Positions 7,812 to 17,700 of a stretch of 64,000 nucleotides of DNA are shown in pieces (within the stretch, counting starts at the first letter, position 1; the number at the start of each line of letters is the position of its first letter). Where the stretch lies: positions 3,814,001 through 3,878,000 of the forward strand of contig NZ_OX365700.1 in assembly GCF_947241125.1 (NCBI RefSeq), written 5' to 3'. The notes under the pieces are model-generated. The model was not told the DNA's origin. It did not search any database and saw only the letters and a list, made by a program, of their open reading frames with translations. This stretch comes from Nitrospira tepida. Its GTDB lineage: Bacteria > Nitrospirota > Nitrospiria > Nitrospirales > Nitrospiraceae. A program made the translations under genes and the position numbers.

Positions 7812-9497
7812 TTAAAACCGTGAGGCAGTCAGTCTGATATCCGCCCGCTCCCAAGCCTTGCGAAAGTCCGCTTCGACCGCCGCGGCTTCCTTAGTTTTCT
7901 GTTGGGCCTCCAGGCTCTGCTTTAACCCGAACAGGGCCCAGCCATTGTGCGGGTGCTGCGTGAGATCGAGACGATAGACCCGCTCCGCCTCGGCAGGTCG
8001 CTTGGCCTGCAACAGGACGGCGCCCAGGGAATGGCGCACCGGAATGTGCCACAGGGGCGGCTCGTAGTAGCGCAGCGCATCCTCCAGCTTCGCAGCTCCG
8101 TTCAGGATCGTAACGGCCTCGTCGTCGTGGCCCTGACGCGCGGCAATCTCGCCCGCCAGCACCCGTTCCGCGATCCGGGCCAGATCCACCACAGGGGTCA
8201 CGCCAAGGGTCCGGTCCTCCGGCAACGAACCGGCGAGATCGAGCAAGGCCCTGTGCTCCTGCTGCGCCTCGTCGAACCGCTTGGTCGCCGCGAAGGCCAT
8301 CCCGCGCGCGTAATGCCAGATCGCCGTCGTATAGCTGAGCTCGGCCGGCGGCTTGGGCAGCGAAAGAATCTCCTCCCACTGGCCGAACCGCACCAGCGAG
8401 AACAGCAGCGAGGGCGTGAACTCTTCCAGCGCCGGCACTTGCTTCGCTGCCTCCCAGGGCACCAATTCACGGAGATTGCGTGCGGCCTTGATCGCCTCCT
8501 GGCTGCGCCCCTCCATCGTCAAGGCCGACCAGAGGAAGTGCACGTTGTGGGGATAGTAGCCCATCGGATAGATGCCGGTGAGCTGGCGATGCGCCAGATA
8601 GTCATGATCAATGGCCGTCGCGTGGATGTTCTGCTCCGCCGCCTCCTTGTACATGCCCAACCGCAAATAGATGTGTCCCGGCATATGGACCAGGTGGCCG
8701 GCGCCCGGCATCAGATCCGGCAAGCGCCTGGCGCAGGGCAGCGCCCGCTCGGGCTTCGGCGAGGCCTCGACCGCGTGGATGTAATAATGACAGGCCCCGG
8801 GATGGTCGGGGTTCAACGTCAGCGCCCGTTCCAGCGTCGAGACGATCTCGTTGGCGCGGCCCTTGGGTTGTCCCTCCGGCGTCCAATAATCCCAAGGCTG
8901 AAGATCCATCATAGCCTCGGCATAGAGGGTCGCGGCATCGGCATCATCGCGGTACTGGGCCGCCACCTTTCCCATCACCTCGGCATAGGCATGATCCAAC
9001 GTTTCCCGCTTCGCATTGGGATCGACGGCATAGCGCAAAGCCAGCGCCTCGATGTAGGCCCGCTCTTGTGCACTTGCGCCTTCGGCACGGGAACGGGCCT
9101 GCTGAATCGCCTCATAGGCCCGTTTCTCCGCTTCGCGCTCCATCGGCATGTTGATGTTCGGGCCGAGCGCCAAGGCGATCCCCCAATGGGGCATCGCCGC
9201 CTTGGGATCGAGCTTCGCCGCCTCGTTAAACGAATTGACGGCCTCCTCATGGTTGAAGGCAAAGACCAATCGTAACCCTTGATCGAAGTATTGTTGTGCT
9301 TTGGGCGACGAGGTGGTGATGGGATGGTGGAGCTTGCCGAGGTTGTCGAACAGCGGTGTGCCGCCCTCTCCGCCGACCTGCGCACGACCTTGATGGTGCT
9401 TCTGATCGGCCGACACAACGGCGGCTGCAAGCACCCAGAACAGGATGAGCCCGAAGAGCCAGCCCCGCATCACGCCGCTATATGGTCTCATCATCAT
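7812..9497 (-). CDS. secreted tetratricopeptide-repeat protein
   Basis: A 561-residue protein that starts at the first ATG of an ATG triplet, behind GGAGG with 4-nt spacing. Residues 1-31 form a signal peptide (RGWLFGLILFWVLAAAVVSA). The rest is a TPR array with repeats such as YFDQGLRLVFAFNHEEAVNSFNEAAKLDPK, and with the conserved patches ALGPNINMP, HYYIHAVEA and GHLVHMPGHIYLRLG. Such proteins mediate protein-protein contacts in the envelope. It is 10 bp upstream of the phosphofructokinase fusion in the same direction, so co-transcription is likely, though a functional link is not evident. Confidence 0.75.
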   Translation of the reverse strand: MMMRPYSGVMRGWLFGLILFWVLAAAVVSADQKHHQGRAQVGGEGGTPLFDNLGKLHHPITTSSPKAQQYFDQGLRLVFAFNHEEAVNSFNEAAKLDPKAAMPHWGIALALGPNINMPMEREAEKRAYEAIQQARSRAEGASAQERAYIEALALRYAVDPNAKRETLDHAYAEVMGKVAAQYRDDADAATLYAEAMMDLQPWDYWTPEGQPKGRANEIVSTLERALTLNPDHPGACHYYIHAVEASPKPERALPCARRLPDLMPGAGHLVHMPGHIYLRLGMYKEAAEQNIHATAIDHDYLAHRQLTGIYPMGYYPHNVHFLWSALTMEGRSQEAIKAARNLRELVPWEAAKQVPALEEFTPSLLFSLVRFGQWEEILSLPKPPAELSYTTAIWHYARGMAFAATKRFDEAQQEHRALLDLAGSLPEDRTLGVTPVVDLARIAERVLAGEIAARQGHDDEAVTILNGAAKLEDALRYYEPPLWHIPVRHSLGAVLLQAKRPAEAERVYRLDLTQHPHNGWALFGLKQSLEAQQKTKEAAAVEADFRKAWERADIRLTASRF

Positions 9498-9737
9498 GAT
9501 TCCTCCAATCACCCATGGGCCGACGCCAGACCGTTCACGGCGCGACCCACGACAAGCTGTTGGATGCTTCCGGATCGAAGGAAGCCGGCCAACGGAAGAG
9601 AGATTGCTTCCGTCCGACATCGGAGAGGACCGCGCTTCCTGTTTGGGACGGTAGTTTCCTAGCACAGGCTCGCGCGAGGCACAAGAGCGCGCGGCCGGCC
9701 GGTCCATCCGGCCGGCCACGCATAAGAGCGAAGGGTT

Positions 9738-10598
9738 CTACTCGACCGAAAAATCCAGCATCATGCCCTTGGTGAAATGGGGGGCGCCGGTCTGCGGATC
9801 TTCGAAGAAACAGAGCAACCCATACCGGCCGGCTTCGAAATCCTCTATGAAATAGCCCCGGCCTCCCTTTTCGATCCCCACGATGCCGCCGACGGGCAGC
9901 CCGGGGGGCGGACCGGATGCGCCTGGCTCGAACGAAGCAGCCCAATCCTTCGCGGTGGCGCCGGGGGCCAGCTTCACCACCACGACCTCATGCGGTTGCG
10001 CGCCCTTGTTGGTGACCTGGACCATATGGTGTCCGGCCCTGACCGGCTGCGAGAGGGAGAAGCTGAAATCGGATTGGGTAATGGTCAGGTCGGCCTTCGG
10101 CTCGGCGAACGCTGCGGATTTGGCCGGCATGACGGTCACGGGCTTCTGCATGCCCAGAGCCAGGTGCGGAACGCCCTGCCCATTCGGGATCAAACAGAGC
10201 AAGACGTACTCGCCGGCGTCGAGCCGCATGATGGCTTCGGCTTGGCCTCCCGGCACCACCGCGTTGGGGCCGCCGACAAAGGTCGCCCAGGCCGGCGGGT
10301 GAGCCGGGTTTTCCATCATCGCGGCAGCAAAGTCCGCCGCCGTTTTCCCTTGAGCCAACCTCACGAGCTGCACGTGGTGCGGCCCTTTCCCCTGGTTGAC
10401 CACACGCACCGCCGTCATGCCGGCCGGAATCCGATCCGGCCCCTTGAATCCATAATCATGGGCGGTGAAAATGACGGGCCCTGCGCCGGCCTGCTCGGCG
10501 GCCGCCTGATGAACCGGCATCACCGTCGTCCCGACGGCCAGGGCCGCGGCAAGTAGAATGTTCGATACCTTGATCGTGCGAGGATTTCGACTCTTCAT
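9738..10598 (-). CDS. periplasmic protein with two cupredoxin-like repeats
   Basis: A 286-residue exported protein with a signal peptide ending near residue 34 (VHQAAAE). It consists of two related domains of about 115 residues. Each carries a possible type-1 copper set: His74/75, Cys135, His145, Met150 in the first and His203, Cys263, His274, Met279 in the second. In classical plastocyanins two residues separate Cys and His; here there are 9 or 10, so copper binding is plausible but not assured. It may carry electrons or copper in the periplasm. The gene is transcribed leftward and diverges from the split-barrel operon at 10764. Confidence 0.7.
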   Translation of the reverse strand: MKSRNPRTIKVSNILLAAALAVGTTVMPVHQAAAEQAGAGPVIFTAHDYGFKGPDRIPAGMTAVRVVNQGKGPHHVQLVRLAQGKTAADFAAAMMENPAHPPAWATFVGGPNAVVPGGQAEAIMRLDAGEYVLLCLIPNGQGVPHLALGMQKPVTVMPAKSAAFAEPKADLTITQSDFSFSLSQPVRAGHHMVQVTNKGAQPHEVVVVKLAPGATAKDWAASFEPGASGPPPGLPVGGIVGIEKGGRGYFIEDFEAGRYGLLCFFEDPQTGAPHFTKGMMLDFSVE

Positions 10599-10763
10599 GG
10601 AAGCGCTCCTTTCTGTCTGTCGGTGGCGAACCGGGTTCCGGTTCGAGGCTGTTGTCTCTGACGCGGCGGGACTCTACCACGGAACGCGAGCGGCGCTTCC
10701 CTAAAACTATGCTAAGCTGTCGCTACTTTTTCCCTAACGGCGATCAGGCTGGCTCGACCGACG

Positions 10764-11219
10764 ATGATTCCCCAACTTCTGCGTGATCTGTTGGAGACCG
10801 GCGTCTCGGTCATGGTCGGCACCCGCGATCACGCCCTCATGCCCGAATGCACGAGGGCATGGGGCATCAAGGTGGAGCCGGATGCCGCGTCCGTCACCGT
10901 CTTCCTGACTGAAACAATCTCGCGGAGAACGCTCGCCAACCTCCGGGAGAACGGCCGCATCGCGATCACCTGCACCAGACCCAGCGACCACACCGCCTGC
11001 CAACTGAAGGGCACTGTCCGGCTTATTCGTCCGGCCGACCCGCGTGACGAGACACCACGCAGCCGATGGAAGCGCGAGTTTTTCAGCGAACTCGTGGCCG
11101 TCGGCGTCCCGGCCGAGCTCTGCGAGGCCCTGATCACCGACCCGGTGCTCGCCGTCGAAGTCGATGTGCAGGAGTCATTCGGCCAGACGCCGGGGCCCGG
11201 CGCGGGAGACAGGGCGTAA
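10764..11219 (+). CDS. pyridoxamine-phosphate-oxidase-family split-barrel protein
   Basis: A 151-residue single-domain protein of the FMN-binding split-barrel (PPOX) superfamily, judged from the opening LLETGVSVMVGTRDHALMPE, the strand pattern VTVFLTE, and NLRENGRIAITCTRPSDHTACQLKGTVRLI. Members reduce or oxidise small substrates with FMN or F420, or sense flavin or haem. The stop is 3 bp before the next gene, which begins with a related domain, so the two form an operon. The substrate is unknown. Confidence 0.75.
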   Translation: MIPQLLRDLLETGVSVMVGTRDHALMPECTRAWGIKVEPDAASVTVFLTETISRRTLANLRENGRIAITCTRPSDHTACQLKGTVRLIRPADPRDETPRSRWKREFFSELVAVGVPAELCEALITDPVLAVEVDVQESFGQTPGPGAGDRA

Positions 11220-11222
11220 TCG

Positions 11223-12611
11223 ATGGGGGCCGATACGCCGTCGCTTGAATCCTTGTGGCCCTGTTTTCAGGGCATGATCCCCGCCGCGATCAGCACCTGT
11301 TCGCGCGACGGCATTCCGAACATCAGTTTCGTCAGCCAGGTCTACTATGTCGATGCGTCCCACGTGGCCATCTCGTTTCAGTTTTTCAACAAGACCCACC
11401 GTAACATTTCCGAGCACCCCTACGCCTGCATCATGTTCATGGATCCCCGCACGTTGCAGGCCTACCGGATGCGCCTCCATTACGAGCGGTCCGAATCCTC
11501 CGGACCGCTGTTCGAGTCCATGTCGCTCCAGCTTCAAGCCATCGCCTCGCACGTGGGCATGTCGGAGGTCTTTCGCCTGCGTGCCGCCGACGTCTACCGC
11601 GTGCTGGAGATCGAGCGGGTGGCAGGCTTTACCAGGCTGCCCGAGCCGCCTCCTTCCGAGCGCGCCGATCCGTTGTTCGTCAGCCACGAGCTGGCGGCCC
11701 TTCGCGTCATCGTCGAACGGATCAATCGCGCCGAACTGCTGGGAGACCTGTTGGACGGCACGCTTCAGTTGCTCGATGAGTTCTTCGGCTTCCGCCATGC
11801 GCTGATTCTGATCGCCGAGGACAAGACCCGGAAGCTGCTCACGATCGCGAGCCGCGGCTATCCGGCCAACGGGGTGGGGTCGGAGATCGGCTACGGAGAA
11901 GGACTGATCGGCACTGTCGCCCTCGCGAAGCGGGGCCTCAGGCTCGCGGGCCTGGACCACAGCCTCCGTTATGCGCGAGCCGCCCGTGATCGGGCGGACA
12001 GGCTCGCCGGGTTGGACCAGATAAGCCGGGAAATCCCGCTGCCAGGATTGCAGGCGGCCTGCAGCCAACTTGCGGTCCCGCTCCAGGCCCGCGGCCGGCT
12101 CGTGGGGGTGCTGGCGGTGGAAAGCCGGGACCCGGGGGCGTTTCAGGCAAAGGAAGAAACGTTGCTCGCGATCATCGGCGGGCAGTTGGCGGCCGGCATC
12201 GACCAACTCGGACGGGAGAGCGAAGAGGCTGCTCCCTTGGAGCCGGGACGACCGGGGCGCGCACAGGCATCTCCGACTGCCACAAGAATTCGGTCGTTCT
12301 GCTTCTTCCGGGAGGATGATTGTGTTTTCGTGGACGGTGAATACCTGATCCGGAACGTCCCGGGCCGCATTCTGTGGCGGATTTTGCGCCAATACCAGGA
12401 CGAAGGCCGGACGGAGTTCACGAATCGGGCGCTGCGCATGGATGGGTGGCTGGGCCTGCCGGAATTGAAGGACAACCTCGAAAGCCGGCTGATTCTGCTG
12501 CGCAAACGTTTGGAGCAGAAGTGCCCCGACATCCGGCTTGTCCCGCGGGGACGAGGCCGATTTGCGCTCGAAACGGACGTGGCGATCGCCTTGTCGGAAC
12601 GATCGAATTGA
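11223..12611 (+). CDS. PPOX - GAF - winged-helix sensor/regulator
   Basis: A 462-residue multidomain protein. Residues 1-150 repeat the split-barrel flavin fold (PAAISTCSRDGIPNISFVSQV, HVAISFQFFNKTHRNI). Residues about 165-335 form a GAF domain (LLDGTLQLLDEFFGFRHALIL, IASRGYP, QLAVPLQARGRLVGVLAVES). The C-terminal 110 residues (DDCVFVDGEYLIRNVPGRIL ... VPRGRGRFAL) resemble a response-regulator-type winged helix. The arrangement suggests a cytoplasmic redox or small-molecule sensor with DNA-binding output. It is co-transcribed with the upstream single-domain PPOX protein. I know no named family with this exact order. Confidence 0.7.
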   Translation: MGADTPSLESLWPCFQGMIPAAISTCSRDGIPNISFVSQVYYVDASHVAISFQFFNKTHRNISEHPYACIMFMDPRTLQAYRMRLHYERSESSGPLFESMSLQLQAIASHVGMSEVFRLRAADVYRVLEIERVAGFTRLPEPPPSERADPLFVSHELAALRVIVERINRAELLGDLLDGTLQLLDEFFGFRHALILIAEDKTRKLLTIASRGYPANGVGSEIGYGEGLIGTVALAKRGLRLAGLDHSLRYARAARDRADRLAGLDQISREIPLPGLQAACSQLAVPLQARGRLVGVLAVESRDPGAFQAKEETLLAIIGGQLAAGIDQLGRESEEAAPLEPGRPGRAQASPTATRIRSFCFFREDDCVFVDGEYLIRNVPGRILWRILRQYQDEGRTEFTNRALRMDGWLGLPELKDNLESRLILLRKRLEQKCPDIRLVPRGRGRFALETDVAIALSERSN

Positions 12612-12617
12612 CAGCGT

Positions 12618-13079
12618 TCATTCCCGCCGAGGGTTGGGCTCTGCCGAACGACGGCTGTTCGACAGTCGAGGCAAGGTGAGGGGGATAAACCATTTCGGCC
12701 TCAGGCGGCCGAAGTCCCTGCGGCGATGGGAACGCAGCGATCGGTTGGAATCGAGCACGACCGGGCCGTCAGGCCCGCGGTGGAACACGACCCAATGCCA
12801 GAAGGCCAGCCCCTTCGCGCGGTGCCACTTGATCGCTAGTAGCGCAACGCCCGGCAACGCCTCCCAGGATCGAAACGGCGCTTCGTTCTTGGCCAAGTGA
12901 ATGTGGTACTGGGCCAGTAACCGGCGAACATGAGACTGGTCCGACCAGAGGAGCGGATCTGAGGCGCTGATGCCAAGTCGGAGCGCCGCCCTCCTGGCTT
13001 CTTGATAGGTGACGCCGGCCAACGTGGCCACGGCCGCGATCCCACAGCCCGTCCGTTCTTCCTGCGCCACCGGCTTCAT
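12618..13079 (-). CDS. C39-like cysteine peptidase
   Basis: A 153-residue papain-fold protein of the peptidase C39 type. The catalytic Cys is in RTGCGIAAVATLAG (Cys12), the His in FWHWVVF (His95) and the Asp in VVLDSN (Asp110), in the correct order and spacing. There is no ABC-transporter fusion or signal peptide, so it is a stand-alone peptidase or amidase-like enzyme with unknown substrate. The C-terminal 35 residues are basic and low in order. It converges with the sensor gene at 12611, leaving 6 bp between the stops. Confidence 0.7.
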   Translation of the reverse strand: MKPVAQEERTGCGIAAVATLAGVTYQEARRAALRLGISASDPLLWSDQSHVRRLLAQYHIHLAKNEAPFRSWEALPGVALLAIKWHRAKGLAFWHWVVFHRGPDGPVVLDSNRSLRSHRRRDFGRLRPKWFIPLTLPRLSNSRRSAEPNPRRE

Positions 13080-13129
13080 ACCGAGCCGAACCCTACGGCG
13101 ACGGGCGTCACGGTTTCAAGAGCGTCCAC

Positions 13130-13172
13130 TTTTCTTACGTCTGACGATTGACGTTTGACGGTTGACGATCCG
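13130..13172. repeat. short TTGACG-type tandem repeats, copy A
   Basis: Between the peptidase and PilZ genes the hexamer TGACG recurs four times in about 30 bases (CTGACGATTGACGTTTGACG then GTTGACGA). Similar strings occur at 13699-13727 and, inverted, at 40065-40100. They contain perfect -35-like hexamers but no matching -10 elements in view. A repeat or protein-binding role is equally possible. Confidence 0.45.
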
Positions 13173-13228
13173 CGGTGTCGGAACAGAAGTTCCTGGAAAG
13201 CAGCAGGAGCGGAGGCGGCGGAACGGGA

Positions 13229-13606
13229 TTACAGCTTGCCGGCAGGATGGTCTCTGACGAACTTTCTGATGCGGTCTTGAACGGCGGGTCGGATCGAAAA
13301 AAATTCGACTCCGAACGTGTCCCCAGAAACCCAGCGCACGATGGCGCCGTCGATCCTGATCGGCCAGGGATGGTCGGTCAGGAACAACGAGAGCTTCAGT
13401 TCCATCCCCACCTCGACCGGACTGCTCGACTCGGCCCGACAGCCACCCGCGGAGAGATCGAGCACCCGCGCCTCGGCCTCGAAGTCGTTCGCTCCGAAGA
13501 GGAACAGGCGGCATTCGATCGGCACGCGGCGGCCACGACGCTCTTTGGGTTCCGCTTTCGAGGCGGGAACGGGATTCCGATTCACCGGCTGGTTCATCAC
13601 GGCCAC
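13229..13606 (-). CDS. PilZ-domain protein, candidate cyclic-di-GMP receptor
   Basis: A 125-residue single PilZ domain. It has the RxxxR-type basic cluster at residues 23-27 (ERRGRRVP) and the second signature DLSAGG at 50-55 (DxSxxG), which together hold cyclic-di-GMP. The strands LKLSLFL, RIDGAIVRWV and FGVEFF complete the barrel. With no other domain it probably acts as an adaptor that binds the nucleotide and a partner, often in motility, secretion or polysaccharide export. No such genes are adjacent, so the process is unknown. Confidence 0.85.
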   Translation of the reverse strand: MAVMNQPVNRNPVPASKAEPKERRGRRVPIECRLFLFGANDFEAEARVLDLSAGGCRAESSSPVEVGMELKLSLFLTDHPWPIRIDGAIVRWVSGDTFGVEFFSIRPAVQDRIRKFVRDHPAGKL

Positions 13607-13820
13607 CCTGGTCGCGGATGAGAAACGTATGTCGGCACCAGTCTATCGGAAGTGAGGTTCCCTCGATATTCATTTCGTTGTTTCAACCAGCCTTCCCGCT
13701 TGACGATTGACGCCTGACGGACGACGGCCGGCGATGCCCTAGCCGGTTGCGGGAAAACTGCTTTCGATCCCTCAAATTGCCACAGATAGGCGGGGTCTGA
13801 GACGACAGTTATACGCCGTA
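13607..13820. other. intergenic stretch beside IS110
   Basis: No gene is supported. A second run of TGACG repeats lies at 13699-13727. The stretch ends at the REP-like sequence that flanks the IS110 element. Confidence 0.4.
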
Positions 13821-13887
13821 CAGGATGCTCAAAAAGGCCGTCCAGCGCGGCCGCAACGAGCGAGGAGGCGAGCAACTGTCTTGAATG

Positions 13888-15078
<1,191 letters not shown>

Positions 15079-15089
15079 TCAGCATCCTG

Positions 15090-15881
15090 CTAGAACCCCA
15101 CCGAGACCCCCACCGTCCCCTGTAAGGCCGCCCGGTCGGCAGGGCCGAGGAATTCCGTTCCAATCCCGGCATCGAGCACAACGCGAGAGGTGAATTGATG
15201 CCGCACGCCCATTTCGATGCCTGTATGGTTCGACTGTCCTCGAAGATCGGATTGGCGCGTGTAGAGGCTCGCGATCACGGTCTCGCGAAACCGCATAGGA
15301 TAACCGAACGGATAACTGACGGCCACGATGGCCCGATAGGTCCCCGGCCGCTCCTGGCCTTGCGGCGAGCCCAGCACCGTATAGCCGGCGTTGACGTGCA
15401 GGCGCCAGCGGTCGAACGAGCGGGTCATGATCCCGGTCATCTGCGTATCCACCCCGCGCGAGTTGACGCCGGTCGGCAGGTCCGCCTCCACGCGCACCGC
15501 GAAGGCCGGCAGCCTCAACGTCTCGGTGTTGAAGTTATAGAGCAGACCCAGGTGCAGGTCCCCGGATTTGTTGGCGCCGACCACGGTTTGCGGGTCCGTG
15601 AACAGATCGCCCTGAATTTCGATCTGCGTGTTGCGAAAGGCGCCGTAGATGATCTGCGGCTGAAAGGTCGCCTGTGTCCGGCCTCGGCGACGGTCGTTGA
15701 ACCGGACGCCTCCTTCCACCCCCATCTCGCCCTCGGGGATGGCGTAGGCGTCTTCGATCGCGATCGGCCGATTCGGGTCGAGATTGTCATGGTCCAGCGC
15801 GAGCGCCGATTCACTGATCACGTTCATGGCCATCACACATCCGCCAACAGACAGAAAAAGGCCGACGATCCACCGATGCAT
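15090..15881 (-). CDS. outer-membrane beta-barrel protein
   Basis: A 263-residue exported protein: signal peptide at residues 1-29 (RWIVGLFLSVGGCVMAMNVISESALA), then alternating amphipathic strands (GEMGVEGGVRFND, LHLGLLYNFN, FAVRVEADLP, WRLHVNAGYTVLG, IEMGVRHQFTS) and the C-terminal Phe typical of outer-membrane barrels (VGVSVGF). It resembles the phenol-degradation MetA-like or transporter-like barrel families. It is the last gene of a leftward set with a lipoprotein (2-bp gap) and a DUF4396 protein. Its substrate is unknown; the neighbourhood hints at metals. Confidence 0.75.
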   Translation of the reverse strand: MHRWIVGLFLSVGGCVMAMNVISESALALDHDNLDPNRPIAIEDAYAIPEGEMGVEGGVRFNDRRRGRTQATFQPQIIYGAFRNTQIEIQGDLFTDPQTVVGANKSGDLHLGLLYNFNTETLRLPAFAVRVEADLPTGVNSRGVDTQMTGIMTRSFDRWRLHVNAGYTVLGSPQGQERPGTYRAIVAVSYPFGYPMRFRETVIASLYTRQSDLRGQSNHTGIEMGVRHQFTSRVVLDAGIGTEFLGPADRAALQGTVGVSVGF

Positions 15882-15883
15882 GG

Positions 15884-16933
15884 TTACTGCACCTCGTGAT
15901 GCTGGTGGGCGGGCTTCGAGGGCGCCGGTTGACCGGGAACGGACGGCGGGGCGCCGCTAGATGGCTGGACAGGAGGCATGGAATGCTGTTCATGCCCCTC
16001 TTGGACGATCATGGGGTTGGTCGCATCAGCGGAGGCGAGATAGTACGAATCCACGAGGCGATAGATCTCGGCCCGCTTGACCTCCCAGGTCGGGAGCAAG
16101 CCGCTCGCCAGGATGTCGCTGATGTTGTCGTGCAACATGTGGAGGTTGTCGAAGATATTCGCCACCTCCGGATAGCGGGCAGCGAATGAGGGGCTGTATT
16201 CGGCGGTCAAGGGCATGAAGGTCCAGTGCACCGGCGGCCGTTCCAGATAGCCCCGATAGGTGCTCAAGATCGGCCGGACCGCGCGCGTTTTCTCGTCGAG
16301 ATTCGGGGCGGCCTGCAGCGGGTCATAGACCGCCACTTGCAGATAGTGATAGGACCAGATGGTGGCGTTGAACAGCGGGAAGCGCCGCCGGAACTCACCG
16401 GAGTACGGGAACGCATCCAGGCGGTGATGGTCCAACCGCCGTGCCGTCAGCGCATAGCGGCTGTCCTGATAATAGGCCAGAACCTTCCGGATCGCCGCCT
16501 CTTCCTCCCGGTCGGACAAGTCGGCCACCATGATGTCGTACGTCGCCCGATGCAATGCATGCGCTTCGTCGAAGGTATTCTGCGCGCGCCATGCGAGCTT
16601 CATGTAGGCCGGAGCGATCGCCTCCTCGTTGGGATTCAGCGTCGGCTTGGTCGCGATGAACGCCAGCGTCTCTTTGCGGGCCCGGTTCTCGATCGCGTCC
16701 ACGTCCCGGCCTCCGGTCAGCAACAGGTTTTCGTAGAGATTGGCATGCCCGAAGTCCACGCCATTGAACTCGCTGTCCAACTCGGCCAAATCTTCCCGAA
16801 GGGCGAAGTTCCAGAGCGCCCGGTAGTAAAACCGTTTGTCGCGCGGCTCGAACTCCGAGCAGCCGGCGAACGCCCCGAGCCCGACCAGCAACAGAAGCGC
16901 GCCGGCGAACCATACAAGATTGGTTCTGTTCAT
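15884..16933 (-). CDS. lipoprotein of unknown function, His-rich C-terminus
   Basis: A 349-residue lipoprotein. Start ATG 16933 follows AAGGAGCGGT, and the signal MNRTNLVWFAGALLLLVG leads to the lipobox LGAFAGC. The mature part is rich in Tyr, His and Arg, helical and unrecognised. The tail is Pro-rich and ends PAHQHHEVQ, which could bind metal. It sits between the barrel gene (2 bp) and the DUF4396 gene (70 bp), so these three are almost certainly co-transcribed. An envelope partner of the barrel is a reasonable inference. Confidence 0.7.
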   Translation of the reverse strand: MNRTNLVWFAGALLLLVGLGAFAGCSEFEPRDKRFYYRALWNFALREDLAELDSEFNGVDFGHANLYENLLLTGGRDVDAIENRARKETLAFIATKPTLNPNEEAIAPAYMKLAWRAQNTFDEAHALHRATYDIMVADLSDREEEAAIRKVLAYYQDSRYALTARRLDHHRLDAFPYSGEFRRRFPLFNATIWSYHYLQVAVYDPLQAAPNLDEKTRAVRPILSTYRGYLERPPVHWTFMPLTAEYSPSFAARYPEVANIFDNLHMLHDNISDILASGLLPTWEVKRAEIYRLVDSYYLASADATNPMIVQEGHEQHSMPPVQPSSGAPPSVPGQPAPSKPAHQHHEVQ

Positions 16934-17003
16934 ACCGCTCCTTGACGGCGCGCCCGGTCGGATGCAGGGCGCGCCGGTATTTCGTTTGATTGAGAGGCTC
17001 GCT

Positions 17004-17558
17004 TCATTCATGCCCATGATGCGCATGCACCAAGGCATGGCCTTGACCGCGTGCGATCAACCAGCGGTTGACCGGAAAGGCTGTGGCCCCCGCTATAATC
17101 ATGGAGAGCGCAAGGCTGCCCCAGAACAGGGGATCGCCCAGCCCGGCCTCCATTGCGCCGGGTATCGCCAGCATCAATCCATTATCCACGATCTCCATCG
17201 TGGTGATGGATAAGGTGTCCGACGCGAAGGCGAGCCCCAATGCCGTCGCCGGCGCAAGCCCGGCACGAAGCAGCGGCCAGAGCGTCATGGCATACCCAGT
17301 GGCAAAGGCCAACCCGACCGCCAAGGTCACGGTCTCCCAATTGCCCCAGCCCAAGGCCGTCCCGATCACCATTCCCACGACCTCGCCGATGGCGCAGCCT
17401 GTCAAGCAATGGACTGTCGCGGAGAAGGCCACCCGATTCAAGGAGGTCCTGTTGTCGACTTCCTCCCTTTGGTGATGATGGTGGTCATGCCTGTGGTCCT
17501 GATGGTGATGAAGTTCATGGTGAGACATGGCTGCCGGCGCCTGTTCTGTGGTGATCAT
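17004..17558 (-). CDS. DUF4396 membrane protein with His-rich N-terminus
   Basis: A 184-residue membrane protein. The N-terminal 35 residues are exceptionally His-rich (SHHELHHHQDHRHDHHHHQ) and would bind Zn, Ni, Co or Cu. About four to five hydrophobic segments follow, with CLTGCAIGEVVGMVIG, SDTLSITTMEIVDNG and a C-terminal HALVHAHHGHE, matching the DUF4396 family. AGGAGGG stands 6 nt before ATG 17558. Located downstream of an ECF sigma gene with a Cys-rich tail, it is a good candidate metal transporter or sensor, although the family has no proven function that I can cite. Confidence 0.75.
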   Translation of the reverse strand: MITTEQAPAAMSHHELHHHQDHRHDHHHHQREEVDNRTSLNRVAFSATVHCLTGCAIGEVVGMVIGTALGWGNWETVTLAVGLAFATGYAMTLWPLLRAGLAPATALGLAFASDTLSITTMEIVDNGLMLAIPGAMEAGLGDPLFWGSLALSMIIAGATAFPVNRWLIARGQGHALVHAHHGHE

Positions 17559-17700
17559 CGTCTACCCTCCTGATCGTCGACCGGCGAAGGATTTCGCCTG
17601 TTCACCACTACAGACGGAAGAGGGTGTCGATTATTACAGTGCGGTGCGACCGCCCGCACGACGGGGGAAGCACGTGTGGGGCAAGCGCTCAGACCGCGGC

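Noticed and set aside
5405-9275. Long + strand frames opposite the phosphofructokinase fusion and TPR genes
   Set aside because: Same codon-bias artefact; no protein-like composition and the minus strand carries clear domains.
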